Assembly: GCF_002736105.1 (NCBI RefSeq)
Contig: NZ_CP024123.1
Coordinates: 550,001-614,000, forward strand
DNA: 64,000 nt
Reading direction: 5' to 3'
From: Solibacillus sp. R5-41
GTDB lineage: Bacteria > Bacillota > Bacilli > Bacillales_A > Planococcaceae
Each line of letters starts with the position of its first letter. The first letter of the stretch is position 1. The translations under genes were made by a program, and so were the position numbers. A model generated the notes under the pieces. The model was not told where the DNA came from. It worked only from the letters and a program-made list of their open reading frames with translations, and ran no database searches. This document shows, piece by piece, positions 23,801 to 32,870 of this stretch.

Positions 23801-26213
23801 CGGAAAAGAAGCTGAAGCTGTTCCTTTCAAACTAGCAAAAGATGGCACATTCACATTCCCTGTAACAGATGAAACAGAAGCTGTGAAAGTTATCGTGAAA
23901 GATGAAGCAGGAAACGTTGGAGAAGCATTGATTTATGAAAAAGAAGAGCCTGAAGCGGTCGTAACGCTGACAGTTAACCCAACAGAGCTGAAATTAAAGA
24001 CAGGTGAAAAGGGTCAAGTAACTGTTACAGAAAAGACAACTCCGGAAAAAGGAGATCCTACGAACAAAGATGTAACTACTGAAGCAACGTATGTTGTTGC
24101 TGACGAAACGGTTGCAACGGTTTCAAACGGAGTGGTAACTGCAGTAGGCCAAGGTTCTACGACAATTACGATTACTCATGGTAAAAATGAAGTAAAAGTA
24201 AATGTAACTGTAGTAGATCCTCCAGTTGTTGTACCAGGCGTGACACTGACTGCAAACAAAACTGAATTTGATTTGCAAAAAGGGAAAGAAGCGCAATTAA
24301 CGATTAAAGAAGTAACAACAGCAGCAGATGGAACAACAAAACAGAAAGACGTAACAAAAGCAGCTACGTATAAAGTAGCAGATAACAATGTTGCTTCTGT
24401 GAAGAACGGCTTAATCAAAGCTAAAAATGCTGGGACAACAACGATTACTGTTAAATACGGTAAAAACGAATTGTTAGTAAATGTAACGGTTATAGAATCA
24501 TCTGTAACACTAACTGCTAACAAAACAGAAATTGATTTAGAGCTTGGCAAGGAAGCACAATTAGCGATTAAAGAAGTAACAACAGCAGCAGATGGCACAA
24601 CAAAACAAAAAGATGTAACAAAAGCTGCTACGTATAAAGTAGCAGATAACAAAGTTGTTACTGTAACAAATGGTTTAATTGTTTCTAAAAATCCAGGTAG
24701 CACAGAGGTTACTGTGAAGTATGGTAAAAATGAGTTAACGGTATACGTGACTGTTACTGAACGTGGTGTAACGTTAACGACAAACAAAGCAGATATTACG
24801 TTAGAATCTGGAAAAGAGTCACAATTAACGATTAAAGAAGTAACAACAGCACCAAATGGAACTACAAAAGAAACAAATGTAACAAAATCTGCAACGTATG
24901 AAGTAGCAGATGGGAATATAGCTTCTGTAAAGGCTGGAATAGTAACAGCAAAAGAAGCTGGAAATACAACAATTACTGTGAAGTATGGTAAAAACCAATT
25001 AACGGTAAATGTAACGGTTACTAAGCCAACTGTGACATTGACAGCAAACAAAACACAACTCGATTTAGAACCAGAGAAAGAAGCACAACTGATCATTAAA
25101 GAAGTCGTAACTGGGGCAGACGGTAAAACAAAACAAACGGATGTTACAAATTTGGCAACTTATAAAGTGGCAGATAATAAAGTGGCTTCTGTATCATCAA
25201 CTGGTCTAGTAAGAGCTAAAAATGAAGGGAATACAACAGTCACAGTGAAATATGGTGGAAACGAACTAACAGTAAATGTAAATGTGACAGTTCCGGTAGT
25301 GACATTGACTACAGATAAAACACATGTGGAATTGGAAGCTGGGAAAGAAGCACAACTGACGATTAAAGAAATCACAACAGCTGCAGATGGAAAAACAACA
25401 GAGAAAAATGTAACTCAAAATGCTAAGTATCAAGTAGCAGATAAAAAAGTCGCTACTGTAAGTGAAGGGTTAATAACAGCAAAAGCGGCAGGAGAAACAA
25501 CGATCACTGTCAAGTACGGTAAAAATGAACTAATTGTCAATGTAATTGTGGCAGAACCTACAGTGACAATTAATGTAGACCAAACACAACTGCAATTGTT
25601 ATCTGGACAGGAAGCACAACTTACTGTGAAAGAAGTAACAACTTCAGTTGATGGACAAATAACAGAAAGAGATGTAACATCTGCTGCTAAGTATAAAGTA
25701 GAGGATACTAAAGTGGTTGGTGTAACGGAAGGTAAAGTAAGAGCAAAAGCAGCGGGGAGTACAACAATCACAGTTGTATACAATAAAGTAGAAATACCAG
25801 TAAATGTGATTGTCACAGAACCAGAAGTAACAATCGTTGCAAACCAAACACAACTTAATCTGAACCTTAATCATCAATTCCAACTATTCATTACAGAAGT
25901 AACAACAGCTCCAGATGGGACAGTAACAGAAAGAGATGTCACACCTGCTGCAAAATATAAAGTGGAAAACAACAAAGTAGTATCTGTAATGAATGGTTTA
26001 GTAAGGCCGAAAAAAATTGAAGGTACGACAAAAATTACAGTGACATACGGTAAGAAAGAGTTAATCATTGATGTGACTGTTGGGAACTTTATGACATCTG
26101 ATGGTACTCTAATGTATGACGATATTCTTACAATCGATGAAAATTTCATAATTGATGACATTGTTATAATTGAAGAACCTATCTTAACTGGTTTTACTCC
26201 GATAGCGTTTTAA
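20880..26213 (+). CDS. Secreted S8 subtilisin-like protease with eight Ig-like repeats
   Basis: 1777 residues starting at the ATG behind GGGAGGATATTTA. Residues 1-29 are a signal peptide. An inhibitor I9-type propeptide follows (about 70-170). The S8 catalytic domain has Asp229 (VLDTGID), His291 (SHGTHVAG) and Ser617 (GTSMATPH), with a PA domain inserted between His and Ser (about 440-560). A Fn3-like region follows. Residues about 1025-1745 contain eight bacterial Ig-like (Big_2-type) repeats of about 85 residues (VTLTANKTEIDLELGKEAQL and variants). The C-terminus is short and acidic (IDDIVIIEEP) with no LPXTG or SLH anchor. The enzyme is a cell-wall-spanning or released protease. All catalytic residues are present. 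The repeats are close enough in sequence to expand or contract by recombination. Confidence 0.92.
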   Translation: MKRKFINQLFSSFLILVMVFSLFSPIQAASANEIKPFKPTTQNESTMQLKAAIADQLNVLEGGPKLHKELQGLSGNQDVAVIIHLSEKPVALEKGIHNLSGKAFSSSQETQVRTKVQNQQNFVLKELSIKNINIEQGYTFDTVLNGFSAKVKADDLDKLLTIKGITLVEPDTIVHALEKPSKTKPTTSSNPLKETQVDAMMNTSNSFLGIEKLWNEGFEGQGIKVAVLDTGIDADHPEFAGIYKGGKNFIPNSSTYTKNRADDDASETSPVERPANVPEFNERGSAFYTSHGTHVAGTIAAIGANEYGIKGIAPKVDLYAYRVLGAYGSGSSSGIVKAIDTAVIEKMDIINLSLGGGANTETDSGSFAINNAMMAGTISVLATGNDGPNRGTMGTPATARLGIAVGNTTNPEVIHNGQVNIAVGSYNLTKQLQLMGTTFGKNLATQLQGEFDIVAIPGNGEAKDYTGIDVKGKVALISRGSIAFVDKIAHAKENGAVATIIHNFAGGSNAPNPSGTLLGDSFVFLPTYDMSQTDGEAIRAALKEGSGTITFGNFGSTQTAGDEVNDSSSRGPSTPNFDIKPDVSAPGTNIMSTIPMYKADFPDVNYDEAFDRKTGTSMATPHIAGIVALVKQANPDWNAFDVKVALSNTAKVLDKSKYDVFAQGAGRVDAYAAAHPDVLAYALDKAVLDGSGSIVDNLKGTVTFGPQKLSENISVTKQILVKDKKGSGGNYNVTVDVTKSFGDAQVTVDKPTFTLAGEQLLNVTLTASKATAPKGSEILGYIHINGGDSAISLPFAADFSEAASAEITNMAITETDLSFNNDGVKDSAVLSFTLTGDVTTNYIELWDIMNPEGGEYRDGYIGYIHAGSSLGKGSYTLKVAGQYKPWGSAPATKIPDGLYTIDFSGQAGSEVISDFVGPIIVKTTKPEITGSVTNKVATGKLVDKYLDYNEELYLYGMEFDLNEKLHASYIPTINGKEAEAVPFKLAKDGTFTFPVTDETEAVKVIVKDEAGNVGEALIYEKEEPEAVVTLTVNPTELKLKTGEKGQVTVTEKTTPEKGDPTNKDVTTEATYVVADETVATVSNGVVTAVGQGSTTITITHGKNEVKVNVTVVDPPVVVPGVTLTANKTEFDLQKGKEAQLTIKEVTTAADGTTKQKDVTKAATYKVADNNVASVKNGLIKAKNAGTTTITVKYGKNELLVNVTVIESSVTLTANKTEIDLELGKEAQLAIKEVTTAADGTTKQKDVTKAATYKVADNKVVTVTNGLIVSKNPGSTEVTVKYGKNELTVYVTVTERGVTLTTNKADITLESGKESQLTIKEVTTAPNGTTKETNVTKSATYEVADGNIASVKAGIVTAKEAGNTTITVKYGKNQLTVNVTVTKPTVTLTANKTQLDLEPEKEAQLIIKEVVTGADGKTKQTDVTNLATYKVADNKVASVSSTGLVRAKNEGNTTVTVKYGGNELTVNVNVTVPVVTLTTDKTHVELEAGKEAQLTIKEITTAADGKTTEKNVTQNAKYQVADKKVATVSEGLITAKAAGETTITVKYGKNELIVNVIVAEPTVTINVDQTQLQLLSGQEAQLTVKEVTTSVDGQITERDVTSAAKYKVEDTKVVGVTEGKVRAKAAGSTTITVVYNKVEIPVNVIVTEPEVTIVANQTQLNLNLNHQFQLFITEVTTAPDGTVTERDVTPAAKYKVENNKVVSVMNGLVRPKKIEGTTKITVTYGKKELIIDVTVGNFMTSDGTLMYDDILTIDENFIIDDIVIIEEPILTGFTPIAF

Positions 26214-26357
26214 TTTCGTGCTCCAGGTACGCAAACAAAGAGGAAGAGCAGAAATGTACACAGTATATTTGCTATTGTGAACAGTCTCCTCATACCGAGT
26301 AAGTTGGGGCAGGAACTGATTGTGTAGCATTTGATTGTTGCACAGTATTCAAAATCC

Positions 26358-26413
26358 TTTAGGAATCACTTATTTGTTCAGTTAGTAGCTGAAGTAGGTG
26401 ATTCCTTTTTTTT
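26358..26413. terminator. Terminator between protease and histidine kinase genes
   Basis: AGGAATCAC (26361-26369) pairs with GTGATTCCT (26399-26407), with an inner CAGTTAG/CTG part, followed by TTTTTTTT. It mainly serves the plus-strand protease gene. Confidence 0.7.
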
Positions 26414-26453
26414 GATGTTAAAATTGTTTGTGACCAAGGTACACAACATACAT

Positions 26454-28121
26454 TTATACAACTGGAAGAACGATTGTGACGATCATTCCATTGTCACCAG
26501 AATCCACGTGAATTTGTCCAGCATGTGCTTCGACGAGCTGTTTAGAGATAGCGAGTCCTAAACCTGTTCCAGAAACCTCAGAGGTTGTATTTGTACCTCG
26601 GTAATATCGGTCAAACAAGTTCTCTAGCTCTTCTGTTGGAATTCCGTTTCCTTCATCCCTCACTTGTAAGTACACATGGCCTTTCTTTTTCTCAATTTCA
26701 ATAAACACTTTTGTTCCTTTAGGTGTATGCTTTATCGCGTTTCCAACTATATTATCCAGTACTCGGGCCAATAGTTTCGGATCAAAGAAAACATGTACCT
26801 CTCGATGACCAGTAGGTTGTTTTAATTCAGACCAAACAGAGCTTTTTACATAGCATACGATAAAGTCAAACAGGTTTAAATCTATTTTATGAAGAGCAAT
26901 TGCATTATTTTTTAGTTGGTACGTGTACGTCAAATCTTCTATTAATGCATCCATGTATGTTGCCTTTTCCTGCATGGTTTTGGCGAAATGCTTCACTTCT
27001 GTATCCGACCATTCATAATCGTCTGAAGATAGCATTGTTGAATAGCCATAAATCGAGCTAAGTGGCGTTTTTAAATCATGTGAAAGGCCGGTAATCCAGT
27101 CCTCACGAAGTTTTTCGGTTTGCAATATTTTTCGTTCGTTTTCTTGTAAATTATGTGTTAATCGAGATAGTGACTGATCTATATCTTCATATACACGGTA
27201 TTTACGTTTAAATCTCCCAGTTTTTTTAGTGAGTAATTTCCGATCATCTAAGGGAGCATAGTCTTGCTTCGCCAACTTTTCGATTCGTCTCAAAAAGTAT
27301 AAAACAGGTCGCCCAAATCGGTTTCCAATCCAAAATGAGAAGAAAAGTGTAAATAGTAAAAGTAGGATATGGAAGACTAAAATAACATTAAAAAATATTT
27401 TTATGCCATGTTCAAGTGCGGGTTCAAAAGGATAATAGTGTGAGTTTTTTAGTCTTACAACAGCAGTTCTACCATCTTTTAATAATTCCGACGCAACGAT
27501 TTCTTTCCTTTCCATATAGTCATGAGAACGAGCAAGGATTTCAATACCACTCAGTTCTTTTTTTGAGTCACCAAAAATAACTCGCTCTCGTTTTCCAGCT
27601 GCATTGTAAATTTCAAGACTAGCGTTTGCATGAGCTAGTTCTTTTTGGATTTCTTTTGATAGCGCTGCAGGGTACTGCTGAATGATTGTTGATAATAACT
27701 GCTCGGCAAGATGGTTTTCGATGAATACTAAATACAAGCCATTCCCTTGATCCCAAACGAAAGATTTGTTGGATTTCGTCATTTCAACAAATTGTGAAAT
27801 GGAATAGTTAGAACAACATTGAAAGTCTTTTTCTGAACTAGCTAGTACAGTACCGTTTGTATCTATTAATTGAACAACCCCGCTATTAACATTTGCAGAA
27901 TTTATAAGTTTTTTTGATAAATGATATGTACCGTCTGCATCTTTTTTAAAATCTGACTCAAGCTCAAAAGCATCCAACTCACGGATATTGGAGTAATTAC
28001 TACTACTTGTAATATCGTAAAAAAGGTATGCAGACATTCCGAAAGTGGCGAGCAGTAAAAAAACATAAAATAAAACGAAGTAAACTAAAAATCGAACGGT
28101 CATTTTTCCGGATAAGCTCAT
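26454..28121 (-). CDS. Membrane sensor histidine kinase
   Basis: The likely start is the ATG at 28121 (MSLSGKMTVRFLVYF), behind GAGGAACGATA, which gives 555 residues. An upstream ATG would extend into the regulator gene. Two membrane segments (about 10-35 and 235-260) enclose an extracellular sensor region of about 200 residues. A HAMP-like linker follows. The dimerisation motif is HDLKTPLSSIYGY with the phospho-acceptor His. The ATP domain has DNIVGNAIKHT (N box), RDEGNGIP (G1) and GTGLGLAISKQL (G2). It lies directly behind its response regulator with the start codon next to the regulator's stop, so they form one operon. The signal is unknown. The partner gene divergent to the pair encodes a DUF418 membrane protein. 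Confidence 0.92.
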   Translation of the reverse strand: MSLSGKMTVRFLVYFVLFYVFLLLATFGMSAYLFYDITSSSNYSNIRELDAFELESDFKKDADGTYHLSKKLINSANVNSGVVQLIDTNGTVLASSEKDFQCCSNYSISQFVEMTKSNKSFVWDQGNGLYLVFIENHLAEQLLSTIIQQYPAALSKEIQKELAHANASLEIYNAAGKRERVIFGDSKKELSGIEILARSHDYMERKEIVASELLKDGRTAVVRLKNSHYYPFEPALEHGIKIFFNVILVFHILLLLFTLFFSFWIGNRFGRPVLYFLRRIEKLAKQDYAPLDDRKLLTKKTGRFKRKYRVYEDIDQSLSRLTHNLQENERKILQTEKLREDWITGLSHDLKTPLSSIYGYSTMLSSDDYEWSDTEVKHFAKTMQEKATYMDALIEDLTYTYQLKNNAIALHKIDLNLFDFIVCYVKSSVWSELKQPTGHREVHVFFDPKLLARVLDNIVGNAIKHTPKGTKVFIEIEKKKGHVYLQVRDEGNGIPTEELENLFDRYYRGTNTTSEVSGTGLGLAISKQLVEAHAGQIHVDSGDNGMIVTIVLPVV

Positions 28122-28122
28122 A

Positions 28123-28821
28123 TTATCGTTCCTCGCTAATAAGCTTATACCCAATCCCACGAATCGTCAGAAGAAATTGCGGATTACCTGGGAGCACTTC
28201 AATCTTTTCCCGCAGCTTACGAATATGAACCATTACTGTGTTGTCGTCGACGAGATATTCTTCACCCCATACGTGCGCATAAATTTGTTCTTTTGATAGT
28301 ACCTGTCCGGGGTGCTCACAAAAGAATTGAAGTAAGTGAAATAGTTTTCCTACTAATATCGTGGTTTTTCCGGCTACGGTAAGCTCTGCTGCTTGAGTGT
28401 CTAATTGAAAACGTCCGTAATTATATACTTGTTTAGGTTTAATAATCGATGGTACATACCGTTTCATTTGTACTTTCACGCGAGCCGCAAGTTCCATAGG
28501 ATTAAAGGGCTTTGTAATATAGTCATCTGCTCCGTACATAAAACCACGAATTTTATCGGCATCATTTGCTTTGGCTGTTAGGAAGAAAATCGGTGCCTCT
28601 GATTGTTTTCTTATCTGAGCTGCTAAATCGAGACCTGTTCCGTCTGGTAACATAATATCTAAAATATATAAATCATACGTATTTTGTGTAATATGTGCAG
28701 TGGCTTCTTTAAAACTTGCACAAACATCGATATTTTTAAATCCTTCTTTTCTTAATACGATGTCCACCATGTCTCCTATTGCTTGTTCGTCATCTACAAC
28801 TAGAATTGTCACATTGACCAT
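28123..28821 (-). CDS. OmpR/PhoB-family response regulator
   Basis: 232 residues. The N-terminal receiver domain has the acidic pair in VVDDEQAIGD, the phospho-acceptor Asp in LYILDIMLPDG, and the conserved Lys in YITKPFNP. The C-terminal winged-helix DNA-binding domain ends in EQIYAHVWGEEYLVDDNTVMVHIRKLREKIE (given here in part) and GIGYKL. All phosphorylation residues are intact. It is co-transcribed with the sensor kinase at 26454, starts opposite the DUF418 gene, and may control that gene and its own operon through the 110-bp shared region. Confidence 0.93.
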   Translation of the reverse strand: MVNVTILVVDDEQAIGDMVDIVLRKEGFKNIDVCASFKEATAHITQNTYDLYILDIMLPDGTGLDLAAQIRKQSEAPIFFLTAKANDADKIRGFMYGADDYITKPFNPMELAARVKVQMKRYVPSIIKPKQVYNYGRFQLDTQAAELTVAGKTTILVGKLFHLLQFFCEHPGQVLSKEQIYAHVWGEEYLVDDNTVMVHIRKLREKIEVLPGNPQFLLTIRGIGYKLISEER

Positions 28822-28929
28822 TTTTCCAACCCCATCATTTAAGATTTATTTAAGGTACATTTCATTTTGTGATAAGCTTTCTACCTTATACTAACAAATG
28901 AGTGATAGAAAATTCTAGGAGGAATACAA

Positions 28930-30138
28930 ATGGACTTGCAGAGAGTAAGACTGATAGATAGCTTAAGAGGTCTTAGCTTATTCGGTATTTTACTGGCAAA
29001 CTTACTTATTTTTCAGTATGGGATGTGGGGGAAGGACAAAATTTCTTTTTTCTCATTGTCTAATATAGATGTCGGTACGTATAAATTTATTAAAATAGCG
29101 GTCGAAGGTAGTTTCATGCCAATTTTCACGTTTCTATTTGGCTATTCTATTATTAAGCTAGTAGAGTCTTTAAAACGTAAGGACGTAAGAGTGAAGTGGC
29201 ATTTAGTAAGAAGGTTTCTAATGCTGATGCTTATTGGAATATTACATAGTATGTACTTGTGGGAAGGGGATATTTTAACCTTCTACGGCTTGATGGGATT
29301 CTTCCTCATATTTTTTATAAATAGAAAAAAGAAAACGCTTATCATTTGGGGAAGTATTTTATTTATACTAACGAGCGCATTGGGTTATGGAGTATATGAA
29401 GAAACGAAAGAAGAAGCTGAAAAAGCATCTTCTTATATCGTACAGACAAATGATGTATATAAAAATGGTACGTATTTAGAGATTAAGGATCATAGGGAAA
29501 ATGAAAGTCCAATACCAGTTGAGGATGAAATTTTCCTATTAATTGCGATGATTTTTGTTCCTTTTGTGACAGCACCGTTATTTTTATTCGGAATGGCTGC
29601 AGCGAAAGGGAATATATTTACGAGGCCACACGCAGAACAAAAATGGTATAAAGTTGGATCGATCCTTTTGCCAGTAGGGCTGGCGTTAAAAAGTGTGAGT
29701 GTCATATATGAAGAAAATGCGTGGTCAGCAATCTTATTAAATGTAGGTGCACAGTTGCTCTCGCTAGGATACATCGCAGCATTTTCGATTCTGTTTGTAT
29801 CATTTTCAAATTCGATTGTATTTCGTGGATTTGAAAGTGTCGGCAAGCTTTCTCTTACAAACTATATAATGCAAACGGTTATTTGTACGACAATTTTTTA
29901 CGGGTATGGGTTAGGGCTATTTGGAGAGCTTGGAATGCTGAACAGTATTATTCTAGGGCTAGTAATTTTTGCTCTACAATGTGTATGTAGCAAGCTATAT
30001 TTAAAAAGGTTCCGTCGTGGTCCACTCGAGCATATTTTACGAATGGGAACGAACCTTTCTTTGAATGGATCTGTGAAGAAAAAGAAAGCATTCTTTAAAA
30101 AAATGAAAAGAGAAAATTTAGAAAACGAAACTATCTAA
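28930..30138 (+). CDS. DUF418-family membrane protein
   Basis: 402 residues with an ATG eight bases behind AGGAGG. The opening RVRLIDSLRGLSLFGILLANL is typical of the YeiB/YxaH DUF418 family, which has about eight to ten membrane helices. A hydrophilic loop (EETKEEAEKAS...) lies in the middle, and the family's C-terminal helices (SLTNYIMQT) follow. The C-terminus is basic (KKKKAFFKKMKREN). The family may transport or modify surface components, but no reaction is established. It is divergent from the two-component pair, which suggests regulation by it. Confidence 0.85.
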   Translation: MDLQRVRLIDSLRGLSLFGILLANLLIFQYGMWGKDKISFFSLSNIDVGTYKFIKIAVEGSFMPIFTFLFGYSIIKLVESLKRKDVRVKWHLVRRFLMLMLIGILHSMYLWEGDILTFYGLMGFFLIFFINRKKKTLIIWGSILFILTSALGYGVYEETKEEAEKASSYIVQTNDVYKNGTYLEIKDHRENESPIPVEDEIFLLIAMIFVPFVTAPLFLFGMAAAKGNIFTRPHAEQKWYKVGSILLPVGLALKSVSVIYEENAWSAILLNVGAQLLSLGYIAAFSILFVSFSNSIVFRGFESVGKLSLTNYIMQTVICTTIFYGYGLGLFGELGMLNSIILGLVIFALQCVCSKLYLKRFRRGPLEHILRMGTNLSLNGSVKKKKAFFKKMKRENLENETI

Positions 30139-30215
30139 ATATCGAAAATATCGTGTACCGGGTGAACAAACAATTAGAATAAAATAGGAAGGATTAAAAA
30201 GGAGAGGACTTAAAC

Positions 30216-30320
30216 TTGGAAAAAAATAAAGTAGAGAATAGGGATTTCACAGATGCTTGGTGGTTCCTACCTTTGATTATTTTTATTGTTGGATTTTTAA
30301 ACGTCATTGTATTTAATTAA
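30216..30320 (+). CDS. Small single-pass membrane peptide
   Basis: A 34-residue ORF with TTG start behind AAAAAGGAGAGGACTTAAAC. The first 14 residues are polar (LEKNKVENRDFTDAW). The rest is one hydrophobic helix (WFLPLIIFIVGFLNVIVF). The strong ribosome binding site and clean helix argue that it is real, although function is unknown. It lies 77 bp behind the DUF418 gene, with a fragment of the dispersed repeat (ACCGGGTGAACAAACAATT) in between. Confidence 0.6.
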   Translation: MEKNKVENRDFTDAWWFLPLIIFIVGFLNVIVFN

Positions 30321-30349
30321 CTGTATAGAAAAAAAGCAATAATTTATAC

Positions 30350-30545
30350 TATATTAATCATCCTGCACCAGGCACACACACAGTTCTAGTAATTCACTAT
30401 AATTTATGAAATTACATTGTGTACAGATAGATAAGGAAGTCTTATGTGAGAGAAATCTTGCGTAGGGCTTTTCTTTATGCGCTCCAACTTTCGCTCATGA
30501 CTAGAGCTGTAAACACTATACACCGGGTACACAAACTGAATAAGT
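30350..30545 (+). repeat. Dispersed intergenic repeat, two copies
   Basis: CTGCACCAGGCACACACACAG opens a unit that continues through ATAATTTATGAAATTACATTG, GATAAGGAAGTCTTATGTGAG and a weak terminator (GTAGGGCTTTTCTTT). A second, short unit starts at about 30520 with TACACCGGGTACACAAACTG. The same unit ends several exon cassettes (5874, 10340). Confidence 0.75.
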
Positions 30546-30695
30546 GAAAGTTACCTAGAACAGGCTAATCATAATAAGTGTCGAATTTTAAATTAAATGT
30601 TATATTTCAACTAATTTTGTCTTTACAGAATATAGTAACATTTGTAGGAATATAAATATATTATATCTTTCAGTAGAAAAGGAGACTTGATTAGC

Positions 30696-31883
30696 ATGAG
30701 TTTAGAACAAAAAGTAGAACTACAAGAAGGATTTTTTGGAGAGTTTGGTGGTAGTTTCGTACCGCCTGCATTACAAAATGTATTAAATGTTTTAGCAGAG
30801 CAATTTAACCGTTATAAAGACGACGAAGAATTTATAGCGGAATACAAATATTATTTAAAAGAGTTTGTAGGCCGTGAAAATCCACTGACATTTGCGAGCA
30901 ATTTAACGGAAAAGTTAGGTGGAGCGAAAATTTATTTGAAGCGTGAGGATCTGAACCATACAGGTGCGCATAAAATCAATAACGTAATCGGACAAATATT
31001 ACTCGCAAAACGCATGGGAGCAACACGTATTATTGCAGAGACAGGGGCGGGACAACATGGTGTTGCGACGGCGACTGCATGTGCATTATTCGGCATCCCT
31101 TGTACGGTTTATATGGGGAAATTAGATACAGAGAGACAAGCCTTAAACGTATTTCGTATGGAGTTGTTAGGGGCAAAGGTTGTAGCGGTTGATAAAGGGC
31201 AAGGTCGCTTAAAAGATGCAGTAGATGAGGCCTTAAATGACTTAGTAGAAAACTATGAAAATACGTTTTATTTAATGGGTTCAGTAGTTGGACCACACCC
31301 ATTCCCAACAATGGTAAAACACTTCCAGTCTATCATCAGTGAGGAATCAAAGCGTCAAATTCTCGAAAAGGAGGGCAAGTTGCCTACAGCGGTTATTGCC
31401 TGTACGGGCGGTGGTAGTAATGCCATTGGTGCGTTCGCTCATTACATTGAAGAAGAAAAGGTACGTTTAATCGGTGTAGAGCCAGCGGAAGCCCCTTCTT
31501 TAACGCAGGGTGTTCCGGCGGTGATTCATGGATTTAAATGTTTGACGCTTTTAGATGAAGAAGGAAATCCTAAACCAACGTATTCCATTGCAGCAGGGTT
31601 AGATTATCCTGGTGTTGGTCCTGAACATTCACATTTAAAAGTAACAGGTCGTGCAGAATATGTAACGGTTACAGGAGCCGAGACGCTCGCTGCTTTTCAA
31701 GTACTTTCTCATAGCGAAGGGATCATTCCGGCACTTGAGAGCGCACACGCCATTGCGTATACGTTAAAGTTAGCTCCTACATTATCGAAGGAGGACATAC
31801 TAATCGTCAACTTATCGGGACGTGGGGACAAAGATGTGGAACAAGTTTTTGAAATGCTTTCAAAACAAAATGAAGAGAGATAA
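30696..31883 (+). CDS. trpB: Tryptophan synthase beta chain
   Basis: 395 residues. The ATG at 30696 lies 10 bases behind AAAGGAGA; a TTG nine bases upstream is too close to the site. The pyridoxal-phosphate lysine is in [10 protein letters not shown]. The glycine-rich phosphate loop is [10 protein letters not shown], and GAGQHG and the C-terminal NLSGRGDKD are present. It condenses indole, or indole passed from TrpA, with serine to form tryptophan. The gene stands alone here: no other trp gene and no T-box leader is visible on either side. It may be the second TrpB type used for indole salvage, or the operon may have been broken up. It is followed by dispersed repeats rather than trpA. Confidence 0.95.
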   Translation: MSLEQKVELQEGFFGEFGGSFVPPALQNVLNVLAEQFNRYKDDEEFIAEYKYYLKEFVGRENPLTFASNLTEKLGGAKIYLKREDLNHTGAHKINNVIGQILLAKRMGATRIIAETGAGQHGVATATACALFGIPCTVYMGKLDTERQALNVFRMELLGAKVVAVDKGQGRLKDAVDEALNDLVENYENTFYLMGSVVGPHPFPTMVKHFQSIISEESKRQILEKEGKLPTAVIACTGGGSNAIGAFAHYIEEEKVRLIGVEPAEAPSLTQGVPAVIHGFKCLTLLDEEGNPKPTYSIAAGLDYPGVGPEHSHLKVTGRAEYVTVTGAETLAAFQVLSHSEGIIPALESAHAIAYTLKLAPTLSKEDILIVNLSGRGDKDVEQVFEMLSKQNEER

Positions 31884-31889
31884 TGTGAA

Positions 31890-32125
31890 ACTTCATTCAC
31901 CTGATGCATAGACAATAGAATGCACTGAGTGAGAATAGGTGGGGAAGTCTTATGTGAGAGGAATCTTGCATGGGGCTTTTCTTGTGTTACAAACAGTATG
32001 CACCGGGTGCACAAACAACTCTGACGATTTCCTGTAATTTATGAAAACACATTGTAATGAAGTTAGATGAAGGAAGCTCTATGTGTAAGATATAGGGAAA
32101 AAGAGCTGTTAAGGATCAGCCCCCT
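31890..32125 (+). repeat. Dispersed intergenic repeat, two tandem copies
   Basis: The first copy is degenerate (GGAAGTCTTATGTGAGAGGAAT, TTGCATGGGGCTTTTCTTG). The second begins TATGCACCGGGTGCACAAACAA at about 31995 and continues with ATAATTTATGAAAACACATTG-type sequence and GTTAGATGAAGGAAGCTC. No gene is present. Confidence 0.75.
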
Positions 32126-32130
32126 TTTTA

Positions 32131-32655
32131 TTAATCATCTTTTTTATCTTTTTCAAATTCCAGGATTTCACCTGAAATCGCATCGATGTCGAATTCATAT
32201 TCATATGCGTTATCGTCAATTTCAATTTCATAGATGACGCGATTATCGTCATTCTCCAATGCTACTTTTACTATCGTACCTTTTGCTTTTTTCAACGCAA
32301 TTTTCTCAGCAGCTTCTGGTGTTATGAACTTTTTATTAAATACAAAGACATCGTCGTCATCCATATCATCTAGATCATCTTTGTCTGTACGCAAGATTTC
32401 CCCCGTTTTCGCATCGATATCAAGATCATATTCGAAACCTATCGATTGAACTTCAACTTCATAGATACTGCCAGATTTTTTACGTTTTAATTCAATTTCC
32501 GTCACGTTACCACCGACTGATTTTACAGCAATCGCTCTCGCTTTTTCCATTGTTAATAAACCTTTCGCCGCTGCCTCCACAGTATTTCCAGTCATCGCAA
32601 CACCACTTAATGCAAGCACTCCAGCTAATGCCGGTATCATTATCATTTTCTTCAT
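32131..32655 (-). CDS. Secreted PepSY-domain protein
   Basis: 174 residues behind AAGGAGGAGATATAAA. Residues 1-29 are a signal peptide (MIPALAGVLALSGVAM, cleavage near VEAAA). Two PepSY domains follow (about 35-95 and 108-170), each ending in DIDAxxGEIL. They are separated by an acidic linker (DDLDDMDDDDV). PepSY domains are thought to inhibit or chaperone extracellular peptidases, and may bind calcium through their acidic surface. It is a single gene with its own ribosome binding site and lies in reverse to trpB. Confidence 0.88.
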   Translation of the reverse strand: MKKMIMIPALAGVLALSGVAMTGNTVEAAAKGLLTMEKARAIAVKSVGGNVTEIELKRKKSGSIYEVEVQSIGFEYDLDIDAKTGEILRTDKDDLDDMDDDDVFVFNKKFITPEAAEKIALKKAKGTIVKVALENDDNRVIYEIEIDDNAYEYEFDIDAISGEILEFEKDKKDD

Positions 32656-32806
32656 TTTATATCTCCTCCTTCAGTTGTTACTATTATCATAAACGACGAA
32701 TATAAAAGATTAATGTGAAGATTATTAAAATTTAATGAGAAATATGAAACACCATGCACCGGATACACAAACAATCTTCAACCGAAAAATAATACCAAGT
32801 AAATAC

Positions 32807-32846
32807 GAAAAAAACCATCCTCTCCACATACAGAGAGAATGGTTTC
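32807..32846 (-). terminator. Terminator of the HEAT-repeat gene
   Basis: Read on the minus strand, AAACCATTCTCTC pairs with GAGAGGATGGTTT and is followed by a TTTTTTCG tract. It lies 25 bp beyond the stop codon of the 32871 gene. Confidence 0.8.
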
Positions 32847-32870
32847 CCTTAAAAATGATAAAACAACAGA

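Noticed and set aside
24176-25096. Long ORF on the minus strand, 306 codons
   Set aside because: It is the antisense shadow of the Ig-like repeats in the subtilase. It has no ribosome binding site and its Val/Thr/Ser-rich composition only mirrors the repeat.
23950-26100. CRISPR array from regular repeats
   Set aside because: The repeats are about 255 bp, keep an open reading frame and code for Ig-like domains. No CRISPR array or cas gene was seen in the window.
30546-30695. T-box or trp leader before trpB
   Set aside because: No T-box core (AGGGTGGNACCGCG) or TRAP-type repeats are present in the 150 bases before the gene.
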